Assembly: GCA_017613055.1 (NCBI GenBank) | Contig: JAGAES010000101.1 | Location: forward strand, 1 to 17,139 | Length of the DNA stretch: 17,139 bases | Reading direction: 5' to 3' | DNA from: Lachnospiraceae bacterium | Lineage (GTDB): Bacteria; Bacillota_A; Clostridia; Lachnospirales; Lachnospiraceae | In this document: positions 1 through 6,629 of the stretch, in pieces | Layout of the letters: every line of letters begins with the position of its first letter | How positions within the stretch are numbered: the stretch's first letter is position 1 | Notes under the pieces: generated by a model | Seen by the model: only the letters and a program-made list of their open reading frames with translations | Database searches by the model: none | Told to the model about the DNA's origin: nothing | Translations under genes and position numbers: made by a program

Positions 1-447
1 ATTGCGAGTTTTACGGATTTTCTGGACGGCCACATCGCGCGGAAATACAATATGGTGACGACGTTCGGAAAATTCATGGATCCGCTCGCGGACAAGATTC
101 TAGTGTGCACGGCGCTGATCCTTCTGATTGAGTTCAACAAGATTCCTGCGGTCATCGTCGCAATCATTATGGCGCGTGACTTTATCATCAGCGGTTTTCG
201 TCTGATTGCTTCGGACAAGGGCGTTGTCATTGCCGCAGGCTGGCTCGGCAAAGTCAAGACGGTCGTACAGATGGTCATGTGCATGCTGCTTCTTTTCACG
301 GCCAACGAGGACTATGACGGAATCATCTTCATGATTGCCGACGCGTTCGGATGGGTTGCCATGTGGCTTGCTTTGATTCTGACCGTCGCAAGCCTTGTTG
401 TCTACATCTGGCAGAACCGCTGGATTCTCACCGATAAGCATGAGTAA
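1..447 (+). CDS. pgsA: CDP-diacylglycerol-glycerol-3-phosphate 3-phosphatidyltransferase, 5'-truncated by window edge
   Basis: An integral-membrane enzyme that joins CDP-diacylglycerol and glycerol-3-phosphate into phosphatidylglycerophosphate, the committed step to phosphatidylglycerol and cardiolipin. The reading frame is open from base 1, so the first roughly 35-40 residues lie outside the window and 148 residues are visible. The full CDP-alcohol phosphatidyltransferase signature DGx2ARx8Gx3Dx3D is present, beginning at the DG encoded near base 25 and ending at the last Asp near base 93; its aspartates bind the metal and the CDP-alcohol. Hydrophobic membrane segments follow the motif, the last close to the C terminus (FGWVAMWLALIL region). 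The first ATG in view (base 52) falls inside the motif and is not the start. The stop overlaps the next start by 8 bp, which suggests translational coupling. Assignment as PgsA rather than another CDP-alcohol transferase rests on motif context and overall similarity. Confidence 0.9.
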   Translation: MASFTDFLDGHIARKYNMVTTFGKFMDPLADKILVCTALILLIEFNKIPAVIVAIIMARDFIISGFRLIASDKGVVIAAGWLGKVKTVVQMVMCMLLLFTANEDYDGIIFMIADAFGWVAMWLALILTVASLVVYIWQNRWILTDKHE

Positions 448-2437
448 AGCAGTAATCATCGGAGGGGGCGCAGCCGGCATGATGGCTGCCTGCTCGGCGG
501 CACAGTCCGGACACAGCGTCCTTCTTCTTGAGAAAAATGAGAAGCTCGGAAAGAAAATCTACATCACCGGAAAGGGTCGGTGTAACTTTACAAACGCCTG
601 CAGCCGGGAGGAATTCTTTCAAAACATCGTAAGCAATCCGCGCTTTTTCTACAGCGCGTTCTCCGCGTTTTCGAACGAGGATGCGGTCACATTTTTCGAA
701 ACGAACGGGATGCCCGTCAAGGTTGAGCGCGGAAACCGCGCGTTCCCGGTTTCGGATCATGCGTCCGACGTCACGAAGGCGCTTTCGGACGCGATGAAGC
801 GGCTCGGCGTGAGCGTAAGACTCCGCGCCGAGGTGAGCGGGATTCTCACGGAGCCGTATGAAGATGCCGGTTCGAAGAACGCTTACAAGGCGAAGGTGAC
901 CGGCGTTACGATGAAGCACGGCGAGACGATTCCCTGCGACGTGCTGATTGTCGCAACGGGCGGGCTTTCGTATCCGTCGACGGGTTCGACCGGAGACGGC
1001 TACCGCTTCGCGAAGGAAGCCGGCCATACGGTGACGAGACTGACGCCTTCGCTTGTTTCGTTGAATGCGCAGGAAAGCTTCTGCGCAGAGCTTGCCGGAC
1101 TTTCGCTTCGGAACATCGGTGTCCGTTTCATAAAGAACGGAAAGGCGCTTTACGAGGATTTCGGCGAGCTTTTATTCACGCATAAAGGCGTCAGCGGTCC
1201 GGTCGTTCTTTCGGCAACCGGAGCCTGCGGGGACAGCCTTACGGGAAGCACGCTTTTCATTGACTTAAAGCCGGCGCTTTCCGATGAAAAGCTCGATGAA
1301 CGGCTGATCCGCGAACTTCGTTACGCAGGTACCAAACAGATGAATACAATCGCCGGGACGCTTGTCCCCGCGTCGTTTGTAACGCCGCTTCTTACGGCTG
1401 CGGGAATCCGTCCGGAGACGAAGGCGGGCGACGTCACGAGGGAGATGCGGCAGGCGCTTCTAGGGGCGCTTAAAGGCTTTCCGCTCAGCATAACCGGAAC
1501 CGGCGGCTACAACGAAGCCGTCGTCACGAAGGGCGGCGTTAACGTAAAGGAAATCAATCCGTCCACGATGGAATCGCGGATTGTCAAAGGGCTCCGTTTC
1601 GCGGGCGAGGTACTCGACCTTGACGCGATGACCGGCGGATTCAATCTGCAGATTGCGTGGAGCACCGGATATCTCGCAGGTGCCGTTTCGGACGAAGACA
1701 ATGAGGGAGAAGGCATGAAAGGAACCAGAAAGAAAACCAAAAAGGAGACCGGAATACCCATGACAATCAATATTGCCATTGACGGACCGGCGGGAGCCGG
1801 CAAGAGCACGATTGCGAAGGCGGTTGCCAAGCGGATGGGATACATCTATGTGGATACCGGCGCAATGTACCGGACCATCGCTTTATACCTGCTTCGGAAG
1901 GGAATCTCCGCGGACGATTCGGAAGCGATTTCGAAGGCCGGCAGGGAAGCGGACGTGACGATCGATTACAAGGACGGCGTGCAGCAGGTGCTTTTATTCG
2001 GGGAAAATGTGAGCGGCCTGATCCGCACCGAAGAGGTCGGCAACATGGCAAGCGCATCGTCCGTGAATAAGGACATCCGCGACAAGATGGCCGACCTGCA
2101 GCGGAAGCTTGCCGAGACGAAGAACGTCGTTATGGACGGCCGCGACATCGGTACGAACGTGCTGCCGAACGCGCAGGTGAAGGTGTACCTGACCGCTTCG
2201 ATTGAGGAGCGTGCGAGACGCCGCGTCAAGGAGTATGCCGAGAAGGGCATCGAAGCCGATTACGAGCAGGTCGCCAAGGATATCGCGGAGCGCGATTACC
2301 GCGACATGCACCGCGAGCATGCGCCGCTGTGCCGCGCCGAAGACGCAGTACTTTTAGACACTTCGGACATGACGATACAAGAGGTCGAGGATGCGATGAT
2401 CCGCATTATCGAAGAGAAACTCGGAAAGGGAGTATAA
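440..2437 (+). CDS. cmk: Fused HI0933/BaiN-family FAD oxidoreductase and cytidylate kinase
   Basis: One 665-codon ORF carries two complete proteins. Residues 1-about 417 are an HI0933 (YhiN/BaiN) family flavoprotein: a GGGAAG dinucleotide-binding loop at residues 8-13, the family signature GKGRCNFTN at 44-52, and the usual C-terminal GGFNLQIAWSTGYLAG. Its substrate is not known. A charged linker of about 23 residues, rich in Lys, Glu and Thr, follows. Residues 441-665 are a full-length (d)CMP kinase, which phosphorylates CMP and dCMP for nucleotide supply: P-loop GPAGAGKS at 449-456, DTGAMYR at 472-478, then MDGRDIGT and RDYRDMHREHAPL. I chose ATG 440, which overlaps the pgsA stop as ATGAGTAA; an upstream in-frame alternative start at 395 would lie deep inside pgsA. 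No good ribosome binding site precedes 440, so coupling to pgsA translation is likely. The two genes are normally separate. The fusion could be real or come from a lost stop, and internal starts at 1715 and 1760 could release free kinase. Confidence 0.85.
   Translation: MSKAVIIGGGAAGMMAACSAAQSGHSVLLLEKNEKLGKKIYITGKGRCNFTNACSREEFFQNIVSNPRFFYSAFSAFSNEDAVTFFETNGMPVKVERGNRAFPVSDHASDVTKALSDAMKRLGVSVRLRAEVSGILTEPYEDAGSKNAYKAKVTGVTMKHGETIPCDVLIVATGGLSYPSTGSTGDGYRFAKEAGHTVTRLTPSLVSLNAQESFCAELAGLSLRNIGVRFIKNGKALYEDFGELLFTHKGVSGPVVLSATGACGDSLTGSTLFIDLKPALSDEKLDERLIRELRYAGTKQMNTIAGTLVPASFVTPLLTAAGIRPETKAGDVTREMRQALLGALKGFPLSITGTGGYNEAVVTKGGVNVKEINPSTMESRIVKGLRFAGEVLDLDAMTGGFNLQIAWSTGYLAGAVSDEDNEGEGMKGTRKKTKKETGIPMTINIAIDGPAGAGKSTIAKAVAKRMGYIYVDTGAMYRTIALYLLRKGISADDSEAISKAGREADVTIDYKDGVQQVLLFGENVSGLIRTEEVGNMASASSVNKDIRDKMADLQRKLAETKNVVMDGRDIGTNVLPNAQVKVYLTASIEERARRRVKEYAEKGIEADYEQVAKDIAERDYRDMHREHAPLCRAEDAVLLDTSDMTIQEVEDAMIRIIEEKLGKGV
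1760..2437 (+). CDS. cmk: Cytidylate kinase module; possible internally initiated free Cmk (alternative product of the fused ORF)
   Basis: This is the kinase half of the fused ORF, listed separately because it may also be made alone. ATG 1760 starts MTINIAIDGPAGAGKS, which looks like a normal Cmk N terminus, and gives 225 residues, the usual family length. AAAGGAGA at 1741-1748 lies about 12 bases upstream, a somewhat long spacing. A second in-frame ATG at 1715 has the purine-rich GAGGGAGAAGG run at 1703-1713 in front of it and would add 15 basic residues. Both ribosome-binding-like stretches lie exactly in the linker, as expected if the kinase was once, or still is, an independent cistron. 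Whether translation really initiates here cannot be decided from sequence. Confidence 0.5.
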   Translation: MTINIAIDGPAGAGKSTIAKAVAKRMGYIYVDTGAMYRTIALYLLRKGISADDSEAISKAGREADVTIDYKDGVQQVLLFGENVSGLIRTEEVGNMASASSVNKDIRDKMADLQRKLAETKNVVMDGRDIGTNVLPNAQVKVYLTASIEERARRRVKEYAEKGIEADYEQVAKDIAERDYRDMHREHAPLCRAEDAVLLDTSDMTIQEVEDAMIRIIEEKLGKGV

Positions 2438-2440
2438 CCG

Positions 2441-4477
2441 GTGAAAACCCGTCTTGCCAAAACCGCAGGCTTCTGTTTCGGCGTCGAGCGGGCCGTGAAA
2501 ACGGTTCTCGACCTGACGGAAGGAGACTGCCTTCCGGTCTATACATACGGCCCGATCATCCATAACGAATCGGTCGTTGCGGACCTTAACGGACGGGGCG
2601 TAAGAATTCTTCATGACGAGGCGGAGATTGACGGTGTTACGGAAGGAACAATCGTAATCCGGTCGCACGGTGTATCGAGAGCCGTTCACGAGCATATGAA
2701 ACGGCGCGAGGCGGAAACCGGGGGAAAGGTAAGGGTTTCCGACGCCACCTGTCCGTTTGTTAAGAAAATTCATCAAATCGCCGAGCGCGAGAGCCTTGCG
2801 GGGAAGCAGATCATCATCTGCGGAGACGCGTCTCATCCCGAAGTGCAGGGGATTATGGGATGGTGCGTATGCCCAGCGATTGCGATTGCTTCCGTCGAAG
2901 AAGCAGAGCAGGTTGCGGGGAGACTTCCGAAAGAAATCTGCATCGTTTCGCAGACGACCTTTAACTTCAATAAATTCAAATCAATTATTGCATTTTTCGA
3001 AAATTTAGGGTATGATAGGAACGATAGTGTGGTAAATACTATCTGCAATGCCACGGAGGAGAGACAGACCGAGGCGCGCCGTCTGGCAGGCGAGTGTGAT
3101 GCCATGGTGGTAATCGGAAGCGAAAGCAGTTCCAACACGCGGAAACTTTACGAAATCTGCCGGCAGGAATGCCCGTCCACCTACTACGTGCAATCGGCCC
3201 GTGATCCGGTTTTCACTGCGTTTCCATTTTATCGCTTAGTAGGTATTACAGCAGGTGCATCTACCCCAAGAAATATCATTGAGGAGGTTCAAAATCGAAT
3301 GGCCGAAGAAAATTTTGAACAGATGTTAGAAGAAAGTTTTAAGACAATACATAACGGAGAGGTAGTGGAAGGCACAGTGATCCGCGTTAAGGAAGACGAA
3401 ATCGCCCTTAGCATCGGATACAAAGCGGATGGCATTCTGTCGAAGAGCGAATATTCCAGTCAGCCGATCGCAGATCTCCGCGAGGTTGTCAAGGAAGGCG
3501 ACAAGATCGCCGTTAAGATTCTGAAGGTGAATGACGGTGAGGGACAGGTTCTTCTGAGCCGCAAGAGACTCGCTGCGGACCGTACCAGCCAGATTCTTCA
3601 GGATGCGTTTGAGAATAAAACCGTAGTTACCGCGAAGGTTTCCGAGGTTGTAAAGGGCGGTATCACCGCGCTCGTTGACGAGTGCCGCGTGTTCATTCCC
3701 GCCAGCCTTGTTTCGGATACCTTTGAGAAGGATCTTACGAAGTACCAGGGCCAGGAGATTTCCTTCCTGATTACCGACTACGATCCGAAGAAGCGTTCCA
3801 TCATCGGTAACCGCCGCGTGCTCCTTACCGAGCAGAAGAAAGCCGCCATGGAGGAGGCGCTGTCGCGCATCCAGCCCGGTGACGTAATCGAGGGCGTTGT
3901 TAAAAACGTTACCGATTTCGGTGCTTTCGTTGATATCGGCGGAATCGACGGCCTGCTTCATATCTCCGAGATGTCCTGGGGACGTATCGGAAACCCGAAG
4001 AAGCATTACAAGGCCGGCGACACGGTTCGCGTATTTGTTAAGGACATTAAGAACGATAAGATTGCACTCAGCGCGAAGTTCGCCGATGAGAATCCCTGGG
4101 CGAATGCGGAAGAGCGTTTTGCTCCCGGCACGATTGTAACCGGTAAGGTTGCCCGCATGACGGATTTCGGCGCATTTGTTGAAATCTATCCGGGCGTGGA
4201 TGCGCTCCTGCATGTTTCGCAGATCTCCCGTAAGCGCGTGGAGAAGCCGAGCGATGTTCTGAAGATCGGTCAGGAAATCGAGGCGACGATTCTGGATGTC
4301 CGCCCGGATGACCAGAAGATCAGCATCAGCATGAGAACGCTTGAGGAGCCCGAAGAGGAAGTTGTCGTAACGGAAGAGGCTCCTGCCGAGGAAGCTCCCG
4401 CAGAGGAAGCAGCTCCGGTTGAGGAAGCTCCCGCAGCGGAAGAAACGGTAACGACCGCTCCCGCAGACGCTGAATAA
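2441..4477 (+). CDS. ispH: 4-hydroxy-3-methylbut-2-enyl diphosphate reductase fused to ribosomal protein S1
   Basis: The N-terminal part (residues 1-about 285) is IspH/LytB, the iron-sulfur enzyme of the last MEP-pathway step, which makes isopentenyl and dimethylallyl diphosphate. The three cluster cysteines are C12 (FCFGV), C104 (ATCPFV) and C202. Substrate-pocket candidates are H41, H76, H132, E134 and the SSN at 230-232. The C-terminal part (about 300-635) has four S1 RNA-binding domains, starting near EVVEGTV, TVVTAKV, DVIEGVV and TIVTGKV; the third and fourth carry the classic TDFGAFV. A low-complexity acidic Glu/Ala/Pro tail ends the protein. Start GTG 2441 has GGGAG at 2428-2432, three bases after the cmk stop. 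The IspH-S1 fusion is a known architecture in Clostridia, and four S1 domains fit Firmicutes-type S1. Sequence inside the gene suggests the S1 half may also be made separately from 3299. Confidence 0.95.
   Translation: MKTRLAKTAGFCFGVERAVKTVLDLTEGDCLPVYTYGPIIHNESVVADLNGRGVRILHDEAEIDGVTEGTIVIRSHGVSRAVHEHMKRREAETGGKVRVSDATCPFVKKIHQIAERESLAGKQIIICGDASHPEVQGIMGWCVCPAIAIASVEEAEQVAGRLPKEICIVSQTTFNFNKFKSIIAFFENLGYDRNDSVVNTICNATEERQTEARRLAGECDAMVVIGSESSSNTRKLYEICRQECPSTYYVQSARDPVFTAFPFYRLVGITAGASTPRNIIEEVQNRMAEENFEQMLEESFKTIHNGEVVEGTVIRVKEDEIALSIGYKADGILSKSEYSSQPIADLREVVKEGDKIAVKILKVNDGEGQVLLSRKRLAADRTSQILQDAFENKTVVTAKVSEVVKGGITALVDECRVFIPASLVSDTFEKDLTKYQGQEISFLITDYDPKKRSIIGNRRVLLTEQKKAAMEEALSRIQPGDVIEGVVKNVTDFGAFVDIGGIDGLLHISEMSWGRIGNPKKHYKAGDTVRVFVKDIKNDKIALSAKFADENPWANAEERFAPGTIVTGKVARMTDFGAFVEIYPGVDALLHVSQISRKRVEKPSDVLKIGQEIEATILDVRPDDQKISISMRTLEEPEEEVVVTEEAPAEEAPAEEAAPVEEAPAAEETVTTAPADAE
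2988..3016 (+). promoter_or_regulatory. Candidate internal promoter inside the ispH part
   Basis: TTGCAT (2988-2993) is followed after exactly 17 bases by TATGAT (3011-3016), a sigma-A-like pair, in a noticeably AT-rich patch (about 2955-3045) of an otherwise GC-rich gene. The -35 match is only partial. Transcription from here would start near 3023 and give a leader of about 275 bases before the internal S1 start. A second, weaker pair, TTTCCA (3221-3226) and TATTAC (3244-3249), also with a 17-base spacer, lies closer to that start. Confidence 0.45.
3282..3301 (+). promoter_or_regulatory. Internal ribosome binding site and start for a free S1 protein
   Basis: AGGAGG (3282-3287) lies 11 bases before an in-frame ATG (3299-3301, residue 287 of the fusion). 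The site sits exactly at the junction between the IspH and S1 parts, just after the last conserved IspH block (GASTP at 272-276). The bases after the ATG are AT-rich, as at the start of many highly expressed genes. The AGGAGG encodes residues EEV of the fusion, so chance cannot be excluded. Confidence 0.5.
3299..4477 (+). CDS. rpsA: Possible stand-alone ribosomal protein S1 (alternative product)
   Basis: Initiation at ATG 3299 would yield a 392-residue protein beginning [14 protein letters not shown], which looks like the acidic N-terminal helix that precedes the first domain in free bacterial S1 proteins. It has four S1 domains and an acidic tail, the usual size for a Firmicutes S1. S1-type proteins bind mRNA and help recruit it to the 30S subunit. 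An AGGAGG and promoter-like elements upstream support separate production, which would decouple an abundant RNA-binding protein from a low-abundance isoprenoid enzyme. This is inference; the full fusion is also intact. Confidence 0.45.
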   Translation: MAEENFEQMLEESFKTIHNGEVVEGTVIRVKEDEIALSIGYKADGILSKSEYSSQPIADLREVVKEGDKIAVKILKVNDGEGQVLLSRKRLAADRTSQILQDAFENKTVVTAKVSEVVKGGITALVDECRVFIPASLVSDTFEKDLTKYQGQEISFLITDYDPKKRSIIGNRRVLLTEQKKAAMEEALSRIQPGDVIEGVVKNVTDFGAFVDIGGIDGLLHISEMSWGRIGNPKKHYKAGDTVRVFVKDIKNDKIALSAKFADENPWANAEERFAPGTIVTGKVARMTDFGAFVEIYPGVDALLHVSQISRKRVEKPSDVLKIGQEIEATILDVRPDDQKISISMRTLEEPEEEVVVTEEAPAEEAPAEEAAPVEEAPAAEETVTTAPADAE

Positions 4478-4503
4478 TTCGGATGATACACATGGGAACT
4501 GGC

Positions 4504-4543
4504 GGCACAATGGGATTTTCCCATTGTGCCCTATTCTTTTTCT
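4504..4543 (+). terminator. Rho-independent terminator after ispH-S1
   Basis: A perfect 11-bp stem (GGCACAATGGG at 4504-4514 with CCCATTGTGCC at 4520-4530) around a five-base loop is followed by the T-rich tract CTATTCTTTTTCT. It lies only 23 bases before the plsX start, and I see no convincing promoter between, so it may act as an attenuator with partial read-through. Confidence 0.9.
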
Positions 4544-4566
4544 AAGAACGGTGCATGGAGGCTTTT

Positions 4567-5598
4567 ATGGGAGATTTGGTGCGTGTGGCACTGGACGCGA
4601 TGGGCGGCGACAACGCCCCCGGCGAGATTGTAAAAGGCGCGCTGTGGGCGCTCCGCGACAATGAAAAACTGTTCGTGTACCTGGTCGGACGCGAAGAAGC
4701 CATTCGGAAGGAACTCGAAGGACAGGAATACCCGGAGGACCGTCTTTCGGTGGTCAACGCCACCGAGGAAATCGGTTTCAACGAGGCTCCTGTTTACGCG
4801 GTCCGTACGAAGCGCGATTCATCCCTTGTCGTAGCGATGAACCTCGTCCATAAGGGCGAAGCCGACGCGTTCGTTTCGGCGGGAAGCACCGGTGCGATTC
4901 TTGTCGGAAGCGTCATCTATATCAAACGGATCCGCGGTGTTGAGAGAACCCCGCTTGCTCCGTTGATTCCGACCGAGAAAGGCGTGTCGCTTCTGATTGA
5001 CTGCGGCGCCAATGTGGACGCGAAGCCGTCCCAGCTCGTGCAGTTTGCGAAGATGGGTTCCATTTACATGGAACATGTGGTCGGCATCAAGAATCCGACG
5101 GTCGGACTCGTAAACATCGGCGTTGAAGAAGAGAAGGGCAACCAGCTCGTAAAGGATACGTATCCTCTCCTTAAGGAACGGAAGGATATCAACTTCATCG
5201 GAAGCGTGGAAGCAAGGGATATCCCGAGCGGCGCGGCCGATGTCATCGTCTGCGAGGCATTTGTCGGCAATGTCATCTTAAAGCTTACCGAGGGCCTTGC
5301 GAAGACGCTCATGAAGAAAATCAAAGAGGGCATGATGAGTTCCGTCCGCGGCAAGATCGGCGGCGCACTCGCGAAGCCCGCGCTGAAGAAGACGTTGAGC
5401 GCGTTTGACACCTCCGAACACGGCGGCGCGCCGATGCTCGGACTGAACGGGCTTGTCGTGAAGACGCACGGCAGTTCGAAGGCCGTTGAAATTCGGAATT
5501 CGCTGCTTCAGTGCATCACATTTGTCGATCAGCATATCGAGGATAAGATCCGCGCGGAGTTGGGAACGGAAGGCGGAAGAGAAAGCGCGGAAGACTGA
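4567..5598 (+). CDS. plsX: Phosphate acyltransferase PlsX
   Basis: PlsX converts acyl-ACP and phosphate into acyl-phosphate, the donor used by the membrane acyltransferase PlsY to start phospholipid synthesis; it acts at the inner face of the membrane. The 343-residue protein opens with the family hallmark LDAMGGDNAP (residues 9-18) and contains IGFNEAPVYAVR and SAGSTGA (about 104-110), all typical of PlsX, and its length is normal. I chose ATG 4567 over ATG 4555 because GGAGG (4557-4561) sits five bases before it; that motif would be coding sequence if 4555 were used. The acyl carrier gene follows after 25 bases, which fits the biochemical link between the two. No fapR or rpmF gene is seen upstream. 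A terminator just upstream may limit its transcription from the S1 block. Confidence 0.95.
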   Translation: MGDLVRVALDAMGGDNAPGEIVKGALWALRDNEKLFVYLVGREEAIRKELEGQEYPEDRLSVVNATEEIGFNEAPVYAVRTKRDSSLVVAMNLVHKGEADAFVSAGSTGAILVGSVIYIKRIRGVERTPLAPLIPTEKGVSLLIDCGANVDAKPSQLVQFAKMGSIYMEHVVGIKNPTVGLVNIGVEEEKGNQLVKDTYPLLKERKDINFIGSVEARDIPSGAADVIVCEAFVGNVILKLTEGLAKTLMKKIKEGMMSSVRGKIGGALAKPALKKTLSAFDTSEHGGAPMLGLNGLVVKTHGSSKAVEIRNSLLQCITFVDQHIEDKIRAELGTEGGRESAED

Positions 5599-5623
5599 TA
5601 CGGGGAAGCCCGGGGAGTAAACT

Positions 5624-5863
5624 ATGGAATGGGATAAGATCAGGGATATCGTGGCGGAGATTTTGCAGATCCGCCCGGAAGACGTACATATGGATTCCTC
5701 CTTTTTCGATGATCTCGGAGCGGATTCTTTGGACGTATATCGGATTATTACGGAGATTGAGGACGTGTTCTCCGTTGAGGTGAGCGACATTCTGAGCGGC
5801 TACGCGCCGCAGACTGTCGGCGCACTTTACAACCGGGTTTCGGACCTTCTCGGTCTTTCGTAA
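5624..5863 (+). CDS. acpP: Acyl carrier protein
   Basis: A 79-residue cytosolic protein that carries growing acyl chains on a 4'-phosphopantetheine arm. The attachment site is S35 in the motif GADSLD, with the usual acidic DDL just before it. The helix after the serine (VYRIITEIEDVF) and the closing VGALYNRV match the ACP fold. GGGGAG (5612-5617) lies six bases before the ATG. It sits between plsX, which uses acyl-ACP, and rnc, a common order in Firmicutes. The region around residues 48-62 (VEVSDILSGYAPQ) is less acidic than in typical fatty-acid ACPs, so a specialised carrier role is possible, but the context makes the housekeeping ACP most likely. Confidence 0.93.
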   Translation: MEWDKIRDIVAEILQIRPEDVHMDSSFFDDLGADSLDVYRIITEIEDVFSVEVSDILSGYAPQTVGALYNRVSDLLGLS

Positions 5864-5864
5864 C

Positions 5865-5894
5865 CGGTTTATAAAACCGCTTCCGGCATGCCGG
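5865..5894 (+). repeat. Two small palindromes between acpP and rnc
   Basis: CGGTTT (5865-5870) and AAACCG (5874-5879) can form a 6-bp hairpin. Directly after lies the perfect 12-bp palindrome CCGGCATGCCGG (5883-5894). No T-tract follows, so this is not a typical terminator. The palindrome ends 10 bases before the rnc ribosome binding site and has the same outer half-sites (CCGGCA/TGCCGG) as the larger palindrome before ftsY. Confidence 0.5.
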
Positions 5895-5915
5895 GGCGGG
5901 AGTTGAGGTGATTCC

Positions 5916-6629
5916 ATGGATTTGAAAGAACTGGAAGAAAAGACAGGCTATGCGTTCCGTGACCGGGAGCTTCTGCTGACGGCGCTGACGCACAGCTCTT
6001 ACGCAAATGAATTCAGTCGCCGCAAGGGTGAGATCGGCTTCAACGAGCGGCTTGAGTTTCTGGGAGATGCCGTCCTGGAACTTGTGACGAGTGAGTTCAT
6101 TTTCGAAGCGCATAAGGACATGCCGGAGGGCAGCATGAGCAAGCTCCGCGCGAGTCTCGTGTGCGAGCCTTCGCTTGCGTACTGCGCGCGGGACATCGGT
6201 CTCGGCGAGTACCTGCGTCTGGGCCGCGGCGAGGATATGACAGGCGGACGGAACCGCGATTCCATCCTTTCGGATGCTTTTGAAGCGGTAATCGGCGCCA
6301 TCTATCTCGACGGCGGGCTGGAACCCGCAGGGAAATTCGTCCGCGACATGGCACTTGCGAAGCTTGACGACGCAAGGCTGTTTAAGGACAGCAAGACTTA
6401 TCTGCAGGAGATTACGCAGAACGAATTCCGCTGTATGCCGGAATATCTGCTGATCGGCGAAGAAGGGCCGGCTCATATGAAGAGTTTCACGGTGGAGCTA
6501 CGGATTGCCGGTAAGAAATTCGCCGTCGGAACCGGTACCTCGAAGAAGGGAGCCGAGCAGGAAGCGGCCAGAAAGGCCATCCGCACATTAACCGAAAGGA
6601 GCGGCAGCGATGTATCTGAAAAGCATTGA
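5916..6629 (+). CDS. rnc: Ribonuclease III
   Basis: This enzyme cuts double-stranded RNA in rRNA precursors, structured mRNA leaders and antisense pairs. The 237-residue protein carries the RNase III signature NERLEFLGD at 43-51, with catalytic acidic residues E44, E47 and D51, and the second acidic pair D120 and E123 in DAFEAVIGAIYLDGG. The C-terminal double-stranded-RNA binding domain (about 159-228) ends with KKGAEQEAARKAI. Length and domain order are standard. GAGGTG (5905-5910) lies five bases before ATG 5916. The gene overlaps smc by 20 bp, so the two are probably co-translated. RNase III often regulates its own operon by cleaving leader hairpins, which makes the palindromes on either side of rnc-smc worth attention. 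Confidence 0.96.
   Translation: MDLKELEEKTGYAFRDRELLLTALTHSSYANEFSRRKGEIGFNERLEFLGDAVLELVTSEFIFEAHKDMPEGSMSKLRASLVCEPSLAYCARDIGLGEYLRLGRGEDMTGGRNRDSILSDAFEAVIGAIYLDGGLEPAGKFVRDMALAKLDDARLFKDSKTYLQEITQNEFRCMPEYLLIGEEGPAHMKSFTVELRIAGKKFAVGTGTSKKGAEQEAARKAIRTLTERSGSDVSEKH

Noticed and set aside
4370..4470. Repetitive Glu/Ala/Pro codons at the end of the S1 gene as a DNA repeat array
   Set aside because: It is the low-complexity acidic tail of the S1 protein, with irregular units; no independent repeat structure is needed to explain it.
3326..4510. Long 394-codon ORF on the minus strand
   Set aside because: It lies antisense to the S1 domains, whose coding frame is unmistakable; it is a by-product of codon composition in the opposite strand.
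4555..4569. ATG 4555 as the plsX start
   Set aside because: The sequence just after this ATG contains the GGAGG that is ideally placed for ATG 4567, and nothing similar precedes 4555.
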